A stretch of 64,000 nucleotides of DNA from Pseudomonadales bacterium (GTDB lineage Bacteria; Pseudomonadota; Gammaproteobacteria; Pseudomonadales; Pseudohongiellaceae), in the NCBI GenBank assembly GCA_022819645.1, contig JAJEGU010000083.1, forward strand, positions 1-64,000. The letters run 5' to 3'. A program made the position numbers and the translations under genes. The notes beneath the pieces are model-generated. The model worked only from the letters and a program-made list of their open reading frames with translations. It was not told where the DNA came from and ran no database searches. Shown here piece by piece: positions 1 through 6,924 of this stretch (positions are counted from its first letter, which is position 1; every line of letters begins with the position of its first letter).

Positions 1-190
1 TGACGTGGACATGGTAGCGCGGGCGCGAGGTGACGTTGGAGATCTGGAAGCCGCGCGTCTGGCCCTCAACGATCGTGACGCGGTCGAGGACGGCCTGGCT
101 GGCGACCTGCTGCGCGAAGGCCGGCGCCGCCGAAAACAGCAGGGCCAGCGCGGCGAAGGCGCCCGCCGGCCGCCACGACCGGAACCTCAT
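1..190 (-). CDS. 5' part of a secreted protein gene, unknown function (runs off the left edge)
   Basis: On the minus strand an ATG at 190-188 opens a frame that stays open to base 1 (63 codons visible). The N-terminus MRFRSWRPAG is followed by a hydrophobic stretch rich in Ala and Leu and an AFA-QQ signal-peptidase site near residue 26, so the product is exported. The visible mature part (VASQAVLDRVTIVEGQ...) matches no family I recognise. The start codon lies directly against a run of GGCTC repeats, with no Shine-Dalgarno sequence other than the GAG trinucleotides of the repeat itself. The signal peptide makes the reading frame convincing; function is unknown. Confidence 0.7.
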   Translation of the reverse strand, partial: MRFRSWRPAGAFAALALLFSAAPAFAQQVASQAVLDRVTIVEGQTRGFQISNVTSRPRYHVHV

Positions 191-270
191 GGCTCGGCTC
201 GGCTCGGCTCGGCTCGGCTCGGCTCGGCTCGGCTCGGCTCGGCTCGGCTCGGCTCGGCTCGGCTCGGCTG
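191..270. repeat. (GGCTC)15 pentanucleotide tandem repeat
   Basis: Fifteen perfect GGCTC units cover 191-265, followed by a degenerate GGCTG (266-270). On the minus strand they read as GAGCC and lie between a promoter-like sequence (276-307) and the ATG at 190, so they would form most of the 5' leader of the secreted-protein gene. Long perfect short-unit repeats like this mutate by slippage. A unit that is not a multiple of three also shifts any frame read through it. Confidence 0.95.
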
Positions 271-275
271 ACAAA

Positions 276-307
276 ATTATGGCATGACTGGAACTTTCCC
301 CTGTCAA
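276..307 (-). promoter_or_regulatory. Candidate promoter for the secreted-protein gene
   Basis: On the minus strand TTGACA (307-302) precedes TGC-CATAAT (284-276), an extended -10 element with five of six matches. The spacer of 20 is long for a -35/-10 pair, but the TGn extension can compensate. Transcription would begin at the edge of the GGCTC tract. This rests on sequence match only. Confidence 0.45.
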
Positions 308-509
308 GTGGTTTTTCTTGTCGCATTACATACTTTCCCCGCCCCACCCCAGGAGCCTGCGCCGTAGAAACCGCGCAATCTTAAACTACCGGGAGGGTGA
401 ATTTCAAACGCTATCCATGGAGCAATGCACTGCGGATTCGACCTGCGCCATGGGGACACGGTTGTGGTTCAAACAGTCTCGGCGCGCACGGCGAAGAGGT
501 TGCGCTTTT

Positions 510-626
510 TTATGCCAAAACGGCGCCGATCAGGTTGATGGGCTCACCACGGTCATTCACATAGTAGCAATCCCCCCGGAGCCTCTGGAAGGACTGTATG
601 CCGATAGGAAGTCTGCGGCGCTGCAT
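510..626 (-). pseudogene. N-terminal fragment of an AAA-ATPase-like (DUF1703/PD-(D/E)XK) protein
   Basis: A 38-codon minus-strand frame starts MQRRRLPIGIQSFQRLRGD and continues CYYVNDRGEP. The pattern LPIGIQ-F-x-x-(I/L)R...-Y-Y-V is the conserved start of AAA-ATPase-like proteins with a C-terminal PD-(D/E)XK-type domain, which normally run to about 500 residues and continue with YVDKT and a P-loop. Here the frame stops after 38 codons and I see no continuation in the other frames. It looks like a scrap left by deletion. The rest of the 271-648 gap holds only one copy of a small palindromic repeat half-site (351-367). Confidence 0.55.
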
Positions 627-648
627 GGCGGGTGGAACCTGTCGAGCC

Positions 649-2016
649 TTAATCCCGCACTTTCGATTCGCGAAACTCTCCGAGCTCGGCGAAGCTCAGG
701 ACCAGTTTGAAGCGGCGGAATAGTTCGTAGGTCAGCCAGAAACAGCCGATCACGATGATCAGCAACATTCCCCAGCGCATCAGGGCGGCGAAGAAGAGGT
801 TATCCAGTATCGGATACTGGAAGGTGAATTGCTGCAACTGGGCGCCGCGTTCGAGCATCCAGTGCCAGGCGCTGTGGGCGAGCAGCGCCGACAGCAGGAT
901 ACAGCCGATTCGCTCCGCCACCAGGTAGCGGAACGTCAGATTGAGCACCGGGATCACCAGCAGCAGGATCAGCAACTGCCCGAGTTCGACGCCGACATTG
1001 AAGGCCAGCAGGGAAGAGATCAGATGCCCGCCTGCGAATTGCAGGGTCTCGCTGAAGAGAAAGGAAAAGCCGAAGCCATGGACGAGGCCGAAGCCGAAGG
1101 AGACCATCCAGCGGTGCTCCGGCCGCGAGCCGACGATGTTCTCGAATGCCATATAGACGATGGAAAGGGCGATCAGCGTCTCGATGAGCGGCGGGAACCA
1201 TAGCGCCCGGGGGGCGATTCCCATGGCGGATGCGATCAGGGTGATGGAGTGGGCGATGGTGAACGAGGTAACCACCGGAATCAGATGGCGCAGGCTGCGC
1301 AGGGGGACCACGAGGCAGAACAGGAACAGCAGGTGGTCGATGCCCTCGAGGATGTGCCAGAAACCCATGATGATGAATCGCAGCGCGGCCTGATGCCAGC
1401 GCGGGTCGAGTTCCACCAGCCCGGGATTGCCGAGATAGTTGAACAGCCGCTCGCCGCCGCCGGGCAGCACGAAACGCAATACCGTGGTGGTCTGGTCGGA
1501 AAGTGTGCCTAGCCGCGGGTCCACCGAGAAATCGGAATCTTCCGATGCAATGGGATAAGTCACCATCACATCGAGCACGCCCTGGCGCCAGAACAGGTTG
1601 ACGCTGTCGTCCAGCGGCGGCGATTCGATATTGGCCAGGGCGGATTCAAAATCGGTGAAGGCCCGGCTCGAAGGCAGCGACACCCGCACCGCCCCGAGAT
1701 TCTTCTCGGTCAGTTCCACGCCGTTTTCGAAGAAAAGCATGGACTCGGTGATGTACACCCGGGCGGCGTCGCGCAGGGCGAAGTCGGCTTCGCTGATCTG
1801 CAGATAACCGGGCCCGCGCAGGGGAAAGCTGATTTCGCCGAAGGCTTCCATGGGAATGCGCAGCAGGGCGGTGAGCTGGTTGCCTTCCGGCTTGACGAAA
1901 GCATGCACGGTGACCCGGCTCGGAATATCGTGGGCCGATGCCGCGGATGGAAGCAGCGCCAGCCACGCAAACATTGCGCTTGCGGCCACAAACCCCGCCA
2001 GACCGGTACGTTTCAT
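649..2016 (-). CDS. HupE/UreJ-family membrane protein with signal peptide
   Basis: A 455-residue protein. A signal peptide (MKRTGLAGF... ending ASA-HD near residue 28) is followed by about 190 residues of predicted periplasmic beta-type sequence. A C-terminal block of about seven membrane segments then carries the HupE/UreJ_2 signature: GFWHILEGIDHLLFL, an AHSITL motif, GLVHGFGFS and GVELGQ. Family members are linked to nickel or other transition-metal handling, but the metal here cannot be told. The frame extends to 2094, but the ATG at 2016 is preferred because it begins the signal peptide and has GAGGGTGG upstream. It is divergent from the NHL gene at 2441. Confidence 0.8.
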   Translation of the reverse strand: MKRTGLAGFVAASAMFAWLALLPSAASAHDIPSRVTVHAFVKPEGNQLTALLRIPMEAFGEISFPLRGPGYLQISEADFALRDAARVYITESMLFFENGVELTEKNLGAVRVSLPSSRAFTDFESALANIESPPLDDSVNLFWRQGVLDVMVTYPIASEDSDFSVDPRLGTLSDQTTTVLRFVLPGGGERLFNYLGNPGLVELDPRWHQAALRFIIMGFWHILEGIDHLLFLFCLVVPLRSLRHLIPVVTSFTIAHSITLIASAMGIAPRALWFPPLIETLIALSIVYMAFENIVGSRPEHRWMVSFGFGLVHGFGFSFLFSETLQFAGGHLISSLLAFNVGVELGQLLILLLVIPVLNLTFRYLVAERIGCILLSALLAHSAWHWMLERGAQLQQFTFQYPILDNLFFAALMRWGMLLIIVIGCFWLTYELFRRFKLVLSFAELGEFRESKVRD

Positions 2017-2103
2017 GACAAACCACCCTCGTCCAGTTTTTTCGGGAGTGAGTATACTGCCACGGGCGGCACATTCCACCTCCCGCCCTGTCATCTCCCA
2101 CCG

Positions 2104-2274
2104 TGCTCATCCCGCGCGGAGTACCCCACCCCTTCCCTCCGCAAGGCGCGCCCCACCCCACCCGTCATCCCGCGCGGAGCACCCCAACCCGTCATCCTGC
2201 GCGGAGCGAAGCGAAGTCGCAGAATCTCTTGCAGTGGCCACGCAATGAGATCCTGCGACTGCGCGCAGGATGAC
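2104..2274. repeat. Cluster of family-A palindromic repeats
   Basis: Two facing copies of a dispersed element, at 2191-2228 and 2245-2274, have the form GTCATYCTGCG ... CGCAGAATCTC. Shorter relatives of the left end lie at about 2104-2126 and 2163-2185. Each copy can fold through its ATTCTGCG/CGCAGAAT-type arms. Other copies lie at 6504-6543, 37540-37570, 40405-40488, 48989-49026 and, degraded, at 41385-41420, always between genes. They resemble REP-type intergenic repeats found in many bacteria. The rest of the 2017-2440 gap shows nothing else. Confidence 0.8.
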
Positions 2275-2440
2275 CCATTTGAACGCGCCCACTGCCATAA
2301 TGAGAATTGCTGGAGAAAACCAAAACCTGTTGCGTTATCGATTTCGCTCGCTTAGCATCAGGCCGATGCCTGACCGGGAGCCTGCGGGGAAAGCTCCTTA
2401 CGCAAGAAACAGGCCCAATTCATACAAGAGGAGATCAGGA

Positions 2441-3631
2441 ATGACCAAGATCAAACTGCTGGGCGGATTCGTCCTGGCTGCCGCCCTGGCAGCGTTGTGG
2501 GTCGGTCAAAGCCATCTGCAAGCGCCCTCCATCGCCGCCAGCGACGATGTCATGGCGCCACACTTCCTCGTCGACCCGCTCTGGCCGAAGCCGCTGCCCA
2601 ACCACTGGGTGCAGGGCAACACCATTGGCGTCGATGTGGATGAACGGGACCATATCTTCATCGTTCACCGCAACACCGAATCCCAGTTCATGCGGGTGCA
2701 GGAAATCGGCCTCTACGCCGGTGTGGCGGAATGCTGCACCCCGGCGCCTCCCATCCTCGAATTCGACCTGGAAGGCAATCTGATCAACGCCTGGGGCGGG
2801 CCGGAGGAGGGCGCGCCCTACCAGTGGCCGGAATCCAACCACGGTATTGAAGTCGCTCCCGATGGCAATATCTGGATCGGTGGCAACGGCGGCGGCGACT
2901 CGCACGCCCTGGTCTTCACCCGGGACGGCGAGTTCGTTCGCCAGGTGGGCATTCCCGGCCAGGATGTGGACAGCAACAGCGAAACCCACTTCGGCCGCAT
3001 CGCCGAAATCGCCATTGACGACGAGGCCGGCGAGGTGTATTTCGCCGACGGCTACACCCACAAGCGGGTTGCGGTAGTCGATCTGGAAGGCAACTTCCTC
3101 CGCTACTGGGGCGCCTACGGCAACCGCCCGGACGACAATACCGACGTTACCTACACCCCCGGCGTTCCCGGCCCCGATCAGTTCCGCGGCCCGGTACACT
3201 GCGCCGAGCCTTCCAATGACGGCCTCGTCTACGTCTGCGACCGCGGCGCCGACCGCATCCAGGTCTTCCGCACCGATGGCACCTACGTTGAGGAAGTGAT
3301 CATTTCACCGGCGACGCTGGCCCAGGGCTCCACCTGGGATATCGCTTTCTCCCCCGATGAGGAGCAGGAGTTCATCTACCTCGCCGACGGCCAGAACTTC
3401 AAGATCTACATCATCGACCGCGAGTCCATGGAAGTGCTGTACACCTTCGGCGACGGCGGCCGCCAGCCCGGCCTGTTCTTCGCCCCCCACAGCATCGCCA
3501 CCGACTCCGAGGGCAACATCTACACGACCGAAACCTACGAAGGCAAGCGCGTGCAGAAGTTCCTCTACCAGGGCATGCGGGCCGTCACCGTCACCGACCG
3601 CGCCCCCACCTGGCCGCCCGACGAGCTGTAA
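2441..3631 (+). CDS. NHL-repeat protein, membrane-anchored or secreted (copy 1)
   Basis: A 396-residue protein with an N-terminal hydrophobic segment (residues 5-22, a signal or anchor) and then a six-bladed beta-propeller of NHL type. Recurrent blades read like GNIWIGGNGGG...VFTRDGEFV and CDRGADRIQVF, ending GGRQPGLFFAPHSIATD...EGKRVQKF. The fold resembles the peptidyl-alpha-hydroxyglycine amidating-lyase propeller, but no catalytic role can be assigned. The ATG at 2441 is chosen over the upstream extension because AGAGGAG lies seven bases before it. It is closely similar to the gene at 4499-5695, from which it is separated by two antitoxin-like genes. A strong terminator follows. Confidence 0.85.
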   Translation: MTKIKLLGGFVLAAALAALWVGQSHLQAPSIAASDDVMAPHFLVDPLWPKPLPNHWVQGNTIGVDVDERDHIFIVHRNTESQFMRVQEIGLYAGVAECCTPAPPILEFDLEGNLINAWGGPEEGAPYQWPESNHGIEVAPDGNIWIGGNGGGDSHALVFTRDGEFVRQVGIPGQDVDSNSETHFGRIAEIAIDDEAGEVYFADGYTHKRVAVVDLEGNFLRYWGAYGNRPDDNTDVTYTPGVPGPDQFRGPVHCAEPSNDGLVYVCDRGADRIQVFRTDGTYVEEVIISPATLAQGSTWDIAFSPDEEQEFIYLADGQNFKIYIIDRESMEVLYTFGDGGRQPGLFFAPHSIATDSEGNIYTTETYEGKRVQKFLYQGMRAVTVTDRAPTWPPDEL

Positions 3632-3655
3632 GCGTCCCGCCGGAAGCGTTCCATC

Positions 3656-3688
3656 AAAAAGGCCGCATCGGATGATGCGGCCTTTTTT
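3656..3688. terminator. Rho-independent terminator, bidirectional
   Basis: AAAAA, then the stem GGCCGCATC (3661-3669), loop GGAT, stem GATGCGGCC (3674-3682) and TTTTTT. A perfect 9-bp stem flanked by A and T runs can end the NHL transcript from the left and the HigA-like transcript from the right. Confidence 0.9.
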
Positions 3689-3701
3689 CCATTACCTCCA
3701 G

Positions 3702-4007
3702 TCAGGCGGGCTCGTAGCGCTCGACAACGATTTCATCCGCTCTGGAACGCATTCGCACAGTGTCATGCCAGGCTTGCATTTTCAGCAACAGGTCCATGCT
3801 GACGCCAAAGGCCTTTTCAAGCCGCAGGGCCATTTCCGGAGATAGCGAAGACTTGCCGTTGAGCAAATCCGACAAGGTAGCCCGGCGCACGCCGAGTATC
3901 CGTGCCGCCCCGGATACGCTCAAGCGCAGCGCCTCAACCACTTCCTCCCGCACGAAACAACCCGGATGGGAAGGAGTCATCGCAATCTTGATCGGTTTGT
4001 TGGCCAT
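3702..4007 (-). CDS. HigA-family antitoxin-like transcriptional regulator
   Basis: A 101-residue protein. The start of the domain (MTPSHPGCFVREEVVEALRLS) and the helix-turn-helix that follows (GAARILGVRRATLSDLLNGKSSLS, residues about 33-56) are the hallmark of HigA/VapI addiction-module antitoxins, which bind operator DNA and neutralise a HigB mRNA interferase. No HigB-like frame is found beside it, so it is an orphan here. It lies 84 bases downstream of a HicB-like gene on the same strand, and the two could be co-transcribed. The ATG at 4007 is the first start; an internal ATG at 3980 matches the usual family start and is an alternative. Confidence 0.8.
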   Translation of the reverse strand: MANKPIKIAMTPSHPGCFVREEVVEALRLSVSGAARILGVRRATLSDLLNGKSSLSPEMALRLEKAFGVSMDLLLKMQAWHDTVRMRSRADEIVVERYEPA

Positions 4008-4091
4008 CAGTGATAGTCAGTACTTTACTCAAATTCCGACCGAGGAATACCCGGCTACCTGCTGATTGCCAGCAAGGTCCCCACACGCAGT

Positions 4092-4313
4092 TTAACCAAC
4101 AGCTACCTCGATCTGGGTAACATAGACTTCTTCCCGCAAGCGCCGCTGAATTTCTTCGGGAGGCGCGGTTTCGAAAAACAACTCCAGCGCCTCAGCAAGG
4201 CTTTCCCTTGCCTCGTCCACGGTATCTCCCTGGCTGACCACGTCCACGTCGGGGCAGAGAGCCACATACCCTTTTCCGTCGTGCTCGACAACCGCAGTCA
4301 ATCTGCTGTTCAT
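4092..4313 (-). CDS. HicB-like antitoxin domain protein
   Basis: A 73-residue protein starting MNSRLTAVVEHDGKGYVALCPDVDVVSQGDTVDEA. The E-(x)5-YVALCPD...G-T-x-EEA pattern is that of the HicB/UPF0150 fold, which in HicAB modules neutralises the HicA RNase. There is no HicA gene next to it and no C-terminal DNA-binding helix; a separate HigA-type regulator lies just downstream. The ATG at 4313 is preferred over a longer frame because homology starts there and GGTGGCGGGG precedes it. It could be an orphan antitoxin or one half of a rearranged module. Confidence 0.75.
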   Translation of the reverse strand: MNSRLTAVVEHDGKGYVALCPDVDVVSQGDTVDEARESLAEALELFFETAPPEEIQRRLREEVYVTQIEVAVG

Positions 4314-4342
4314 TACCCCGCCACCTCGCGTTTCCCCACAAC

Positions 4343-4367
4343 CAGGAGCCTGCGGCGCAGGCCCCTG
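4343..4367. repeat. Family-B palindrome
   Basis: CAGGAGCCTGCG followed by GCGCAGGCCCCTG forms a near-perfect hairpin of the GGAGCCTGCG/CGCAGGCTCC type. Related sites are at 351-367 (half), 37447-37477 (perfect), 41464-41482 (decayed), 42603-42620 (half) and 45411-45431 (half). All lie between genes. Confidence 0.7.
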
Positions 4368-4498
4368 GGGCAGATGGTACGCCCCGAGTGGCCGCATCTC
4401 CAGTGTTGTCGGCGCTGAATCCGCAGTGCTTGTTCTTTTCCTGGCGACATGGGCATATACTGATCCCAAATCCATTCCTGACCCTGCGGGGACACGCC

Positions 4499-5695
4499 AT
4501 GAGTATCAATCGCCCCACCCTGATTGTCGCGCTGATCGCCGTGCTTGCGCTGGCCGTGCTGTTTGTCGGGCAGGACCGCCTGCGGCAAACTTCCGAGGCG
4601 GCTAGCAGCGACCAACTCGTGCCGCATTTCGAAGTGGACCCATTCTGGCCCCAGCCCCTGCCCAACCAGTGGCTGCTCGGGCGCACCATCGGCGTGGCGG
4701 TGGATGCCAGGGATCATGTCTTTATCGTGCACCGGGATTCGCCGGACCTGTTCATGAGCCAGGAACTCGGCCTCGACCGCGGCGTCGCATCCTGTTGCAC
4801 CGCCGCGCCGCCGATTCTTGAGTTCGACCCGGAAGGCAACCTCGTCAACGCCTGGGGCGGCCCGGTGGAGGACGGCGACTACGAGTGGCCCGCCTCCAAC
4901 CACGGCATTGAAGTGGCCGCCAATGGCGATGTCTGGATCGGCGGCAATGGCACCACCGACTCCCACATTCTGGTATTCACCCGGGAAGGCGATTACATCC
5001 GCACCATCGGCGAGCCAGGCAACCTGCCCGACAGCAACAGCACCACGCATTTCTCCCGGGTAGCCGAAATCGCCATCGACTCCGCCAACAACGAAGCCTG
5101 GATCGCCGACGGCTACGGCAACCGCCGGGTGGTGCTGCTCGACGCCACCACGGGAGAGTTCCTGAATTTCTGGGGCGCCTACGGCAACACCCCGGACGAC
5201 GACGCCGACAATACCTATATCCCCGGCGAACCCCCGCCCCAGCAGTTCCGCCCGCCGGTACACTGCGCCGAGCCTTCCAGTGACGGCCTCGTCTACGTCT
5301 GCGACCGCGGCGCCGACCGCATTCAGGTGTTCCAGCGCGACGGCGCCTATGTCAAGGAAGGACTGGTAGCCCCGGCAACCCTCTCGGGCTCCACCTGGGA
5401 TATCTCCTTCTCCCACGACCCGGAGCAGGAGTTCATCTATCTCGCCGACGGCTCCAACATGCTCGTACACATACTCGACCGGGATTCGCTGGAAGTGCTT
5501 TACACCTTCGGCGATGGCGGCCGCCAGCCGGGGCTGTTTTTCGGCACCCACAGCATCGCTACCGATTCGACGGGAGACGTCTACACCACCGAAACCTACG
5601 AGGGCAAACGCATACAGAAGTTCCTCCACCGCGGCCTCGTTCCACTGGGCGACATTCGCCCCGGAGCGCCCTGGCCCGCAACGGAGATTTACTAG
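4499..5695 (+). CDS. NHL-repeat protein (copy 2)
   Basis: A 398-residue paralogue of the gene at 2441-3631 with the same layout: an N-terminal hydrophobic helix (residues 8-23), a conserved start to the mature part (PHFEVDPFWPQPLPNQWL), a propeller with the same cysteine-containing blades (ASCCTAAPPILEFD, VHCAEP, VYVCDRGADRIQVF) and the same last blade (GGRQPGLFFGTHSIATD). The conserved cysteine pattern suggests disulfides and hence a periplasmic or extracellular location. The ATG at 4499 is chosen because it starts the hydrophobic helix; GGGGA lies 12 bases upstream. Function is unknown. The two copies probably arose by tandem duplication before or after the antitoxin genes arrived. Confidence 0.85.
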   Translation: MSINRPTLIVALIAVLALAVLFVGQDRLRQTSEAASSDQLVPHFEVDPFWPQPLPNQWLLGRTIGVAVDARDHVFIVHRDSPDLFMSQELGLDRGVASCCTAAPPILEFDPEGNLVNAWGGPVEDGDYEWPASNHGIEVAANGDVWIGGNGTTDSHILVFTREGDYIRTIGEPGNLPDSNSTTHFSRVAEIAIDSANNEAWIADGYGNRRVVLLDATTGEFLNFWGAYGNTPDDDADNTYIPGEPPPQQFRPPVHCAEPSSDGLVYVCDRGADRIQVFQRDGAYVKEGLVAPATLSGSTWDISFSHDPEQEFIYLADGSNMLVHILDRDSLEVLYTFGDGGRQPGLFFGTHSIATDSTGDVYTTETYEGKRIQKFLHRGLVPLGDIRPGAPWPATEIY

Positions 5696-5823
5696 GAGCC
5701 AACGCCGCCGGGATTCGCGAGTGCGGATTCGCGGTCGTGAATTCCCGCGGCGCCGGAACCTGGAGGATTATCCCGCCGGGCCACCCACCTGGCGCGATTC
5801 CCTCACCCGAGAGAGACGATTCC

Positions 5824-6345
5824 ATGAAGTTACGAAGTCTGATTTTCGCCTTGACGGCGCTGTTCGCCACCACCACCCTCGCCGCCGAGCGAGTCATTGT
5901 GAACTACCAGTACGACGGCAACCACCGCGCCGACCTCAGCCGCGCCCGGGGCAGCCTGCAACTCGGCGAATTCAACGATGAACGCGGCCTCGAAGACGGC
6001 CGAATCATCGTCGGCGGCTACCAGGCCGAAGCCGAACTCTCCACCGTGCTGCGCGATGCCCTCGTCCAGGGCTTCGAGCACGGCAACGCCCCACTCGTCG
6101 AAAGCGAGGGCGACTTCGTCGTCGCCGGCAGCCTGACTTCCATCGAAACCGCCGAAGTCGACGACGGCATCCAACTCACCATGCGAGTCAACCTGCAACT
6201 CAACCGCGGCGGCCGCACGATCTGGCAAACCAACCTCTTCGGCCGCAGCGCCGCCGAAAGCATCGGAGCAGCCACCCACGCCGCCCTCACCCGCCTGATC
6301 CGCGAACTGATGAATGACGATTATTTTTTGATCGAACTTCAGTGA
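5824..6345 (+). CDS. Small periplasmic protein, possibly YajG-like
   Basis: A 173-residue protein with a signal peptide (MKLRSLIFALTALFATTTLAA-ER). The mature part alternates beta strands and helices: VIVNYQYDGNHRADLSRARG, then VLRDALVQGFEHGN, then DFVVAGSLTSIETAEVDDG, ending with a helix (ALTRLIRELMNDDYFLIEL). This layout resembles YajG-type envelope proteins, but there is no lipobox and the match is only by pattern. It may be co-transcribed with the NHL gene 128 bases upstream. No promoter is obvious. Confidence 0.65.
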   Translation: MKLRSLIFALTALFATTTLAAERVIVNYQYDGNHRADLSRARGSLQLGEFNDERGLEDGRIIVGGYQAEAELSTVLRDALVQGFEHGNAPLVESEGDFVVAGSLTSIETAEVDDGIQLTMRVNLQLNRGGRTIWQTNLFGRSAAESIGAATHAALTRLIRELMNDDYFLIELQ

Positions 6346-6484
6346 TTGGTACGATCCTGATGGATGTTCAGCGCAAGTCGACGCACAGATCGCTACCCTG
6401 TGCCGAGACTGCGGCGCCTCCGCGCTGTTGACGGAAGATCGGGACTTCGACCGGTTCGGTAAGTTTCGGATCGAACGATTGTAG
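6344..6484 (+). pseudogene. C-terminal remnant of a VapC/PIN-domain toxin gene
   Basis: The frame running into the stop at 6482-6484 reads VDAQIATLCRDCGAS then ALLTEDRDFDRFGKFRIERL. DAxIA...LLTxDRDFxRF is the third and fourth acidic block of PIN-domain ribonucleases (VapC toxins). The first half of the domain, with its leading D and E residues, is missing and there is no start codon, so this is a tail only. It abuts the stop of the preceding gene, which marks a deletion junction. No VapB partner is nearby. Confidence 0.65.
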
Positions 6485-6503
6485 GTAAAAAGCCGCTGCT
6501 CCC

Positions 6504-6543
6504 ATGAGATTCTGCGACTTCGCTCCGCTCCGCGCAGAATGAC
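6504..6543. repeat. Family-A palindromic repeat copy
   Basis: ATGAGATTCTGCGACTTCGC ... CGCAGAATGAC: a copy of the family-A intergenic element in reverse orientation, with ATTCTGCG and CGCAGAAT arms. Confidence 0.8.
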
Positions 6544-6588
6544 AGGTGGCTATGAGCCAGGCCCCGCCATGGTCCGGAGCCACTGTGT

Positions 6589-6643
6589 GGCCGCCGCCCG
6601 GCCACCACATGGCCACCACACGGCCACCACACGGCCACCATCC
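6589..6643. repeat. Five-copy 11-bp tandem repeat
   Basis: Units GGCCGCCGCCC(G), GGCCACCACAT, GGCCACCACAC, GGCCACCACAC and GGCCACCATCC follow one another. The 11-bp period matches one helical turn. No gene reads through it convincingly. With the family-A element just to its left it makes this gap repeat-rich. Confidence 0.7.
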
Positions 6644-6732
6644 GGCAATTGAGTATTACCCGCCACAAGCATAGAATCCTGATTCCGTTTTTTGCCGGAC
6701 CTCATGCGGAGGCCGGATATGGGGACGTTGAG

Positions 6733-6843
6733 ATGAACCCCTTCAATCCCGATGCCTCCCAGACCCTGAGCCGGGGCGAGCAGACCTGGCAGGAAATGTT
6801 CTTTGGCTTTTTCCGCTATGTGGAAGCGGGACCGGGCGAGTAA
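6733..6843 (+). pseudogene. C-terminal tail of a redoxin/copper-monooxygenase-type protein
   Basis: The frame MNPFNPDASQTLSRGEQTWQEMFFGFFRY ends at 6843. NPxNPDPSxTVxxGEQTWEEMMxGFF is, from memory, the characteristic C-terminus of large redoxin or copper type II monooxygenase-like secreted proteins of environmental bacteria. Only these 37 codons are present, so it is probably a remnant. The frame extends upstream to 6649 without similarity. A short functional peptide cannot be excluded. Confidence 0.45.
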
Positions 6844-6924
6844 GACCGGGTGGACAGGAAAAGGACTGCGAGTATTCACCAGCGACAACGGCGCCACAGG
6901 CGCGGATAACCGAGAGGTGTGACC

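Noticed and set aside
66..347. Minus-strand frame through the GGCTC repeat, coding SRAEP repeats
   Set aside because: It is a frame produced by the repeat; the overlapping frame with a proper signal peptide is far more convincing. It is kept only as part of the phase-variation idea.
318..710. 130-codon plus-strand frame
   Set aside because: It has no recognisable domain or ribosome site and overlaps the 3' end of the HupE-like gene and the AAA-ATPase relic on the other strand.
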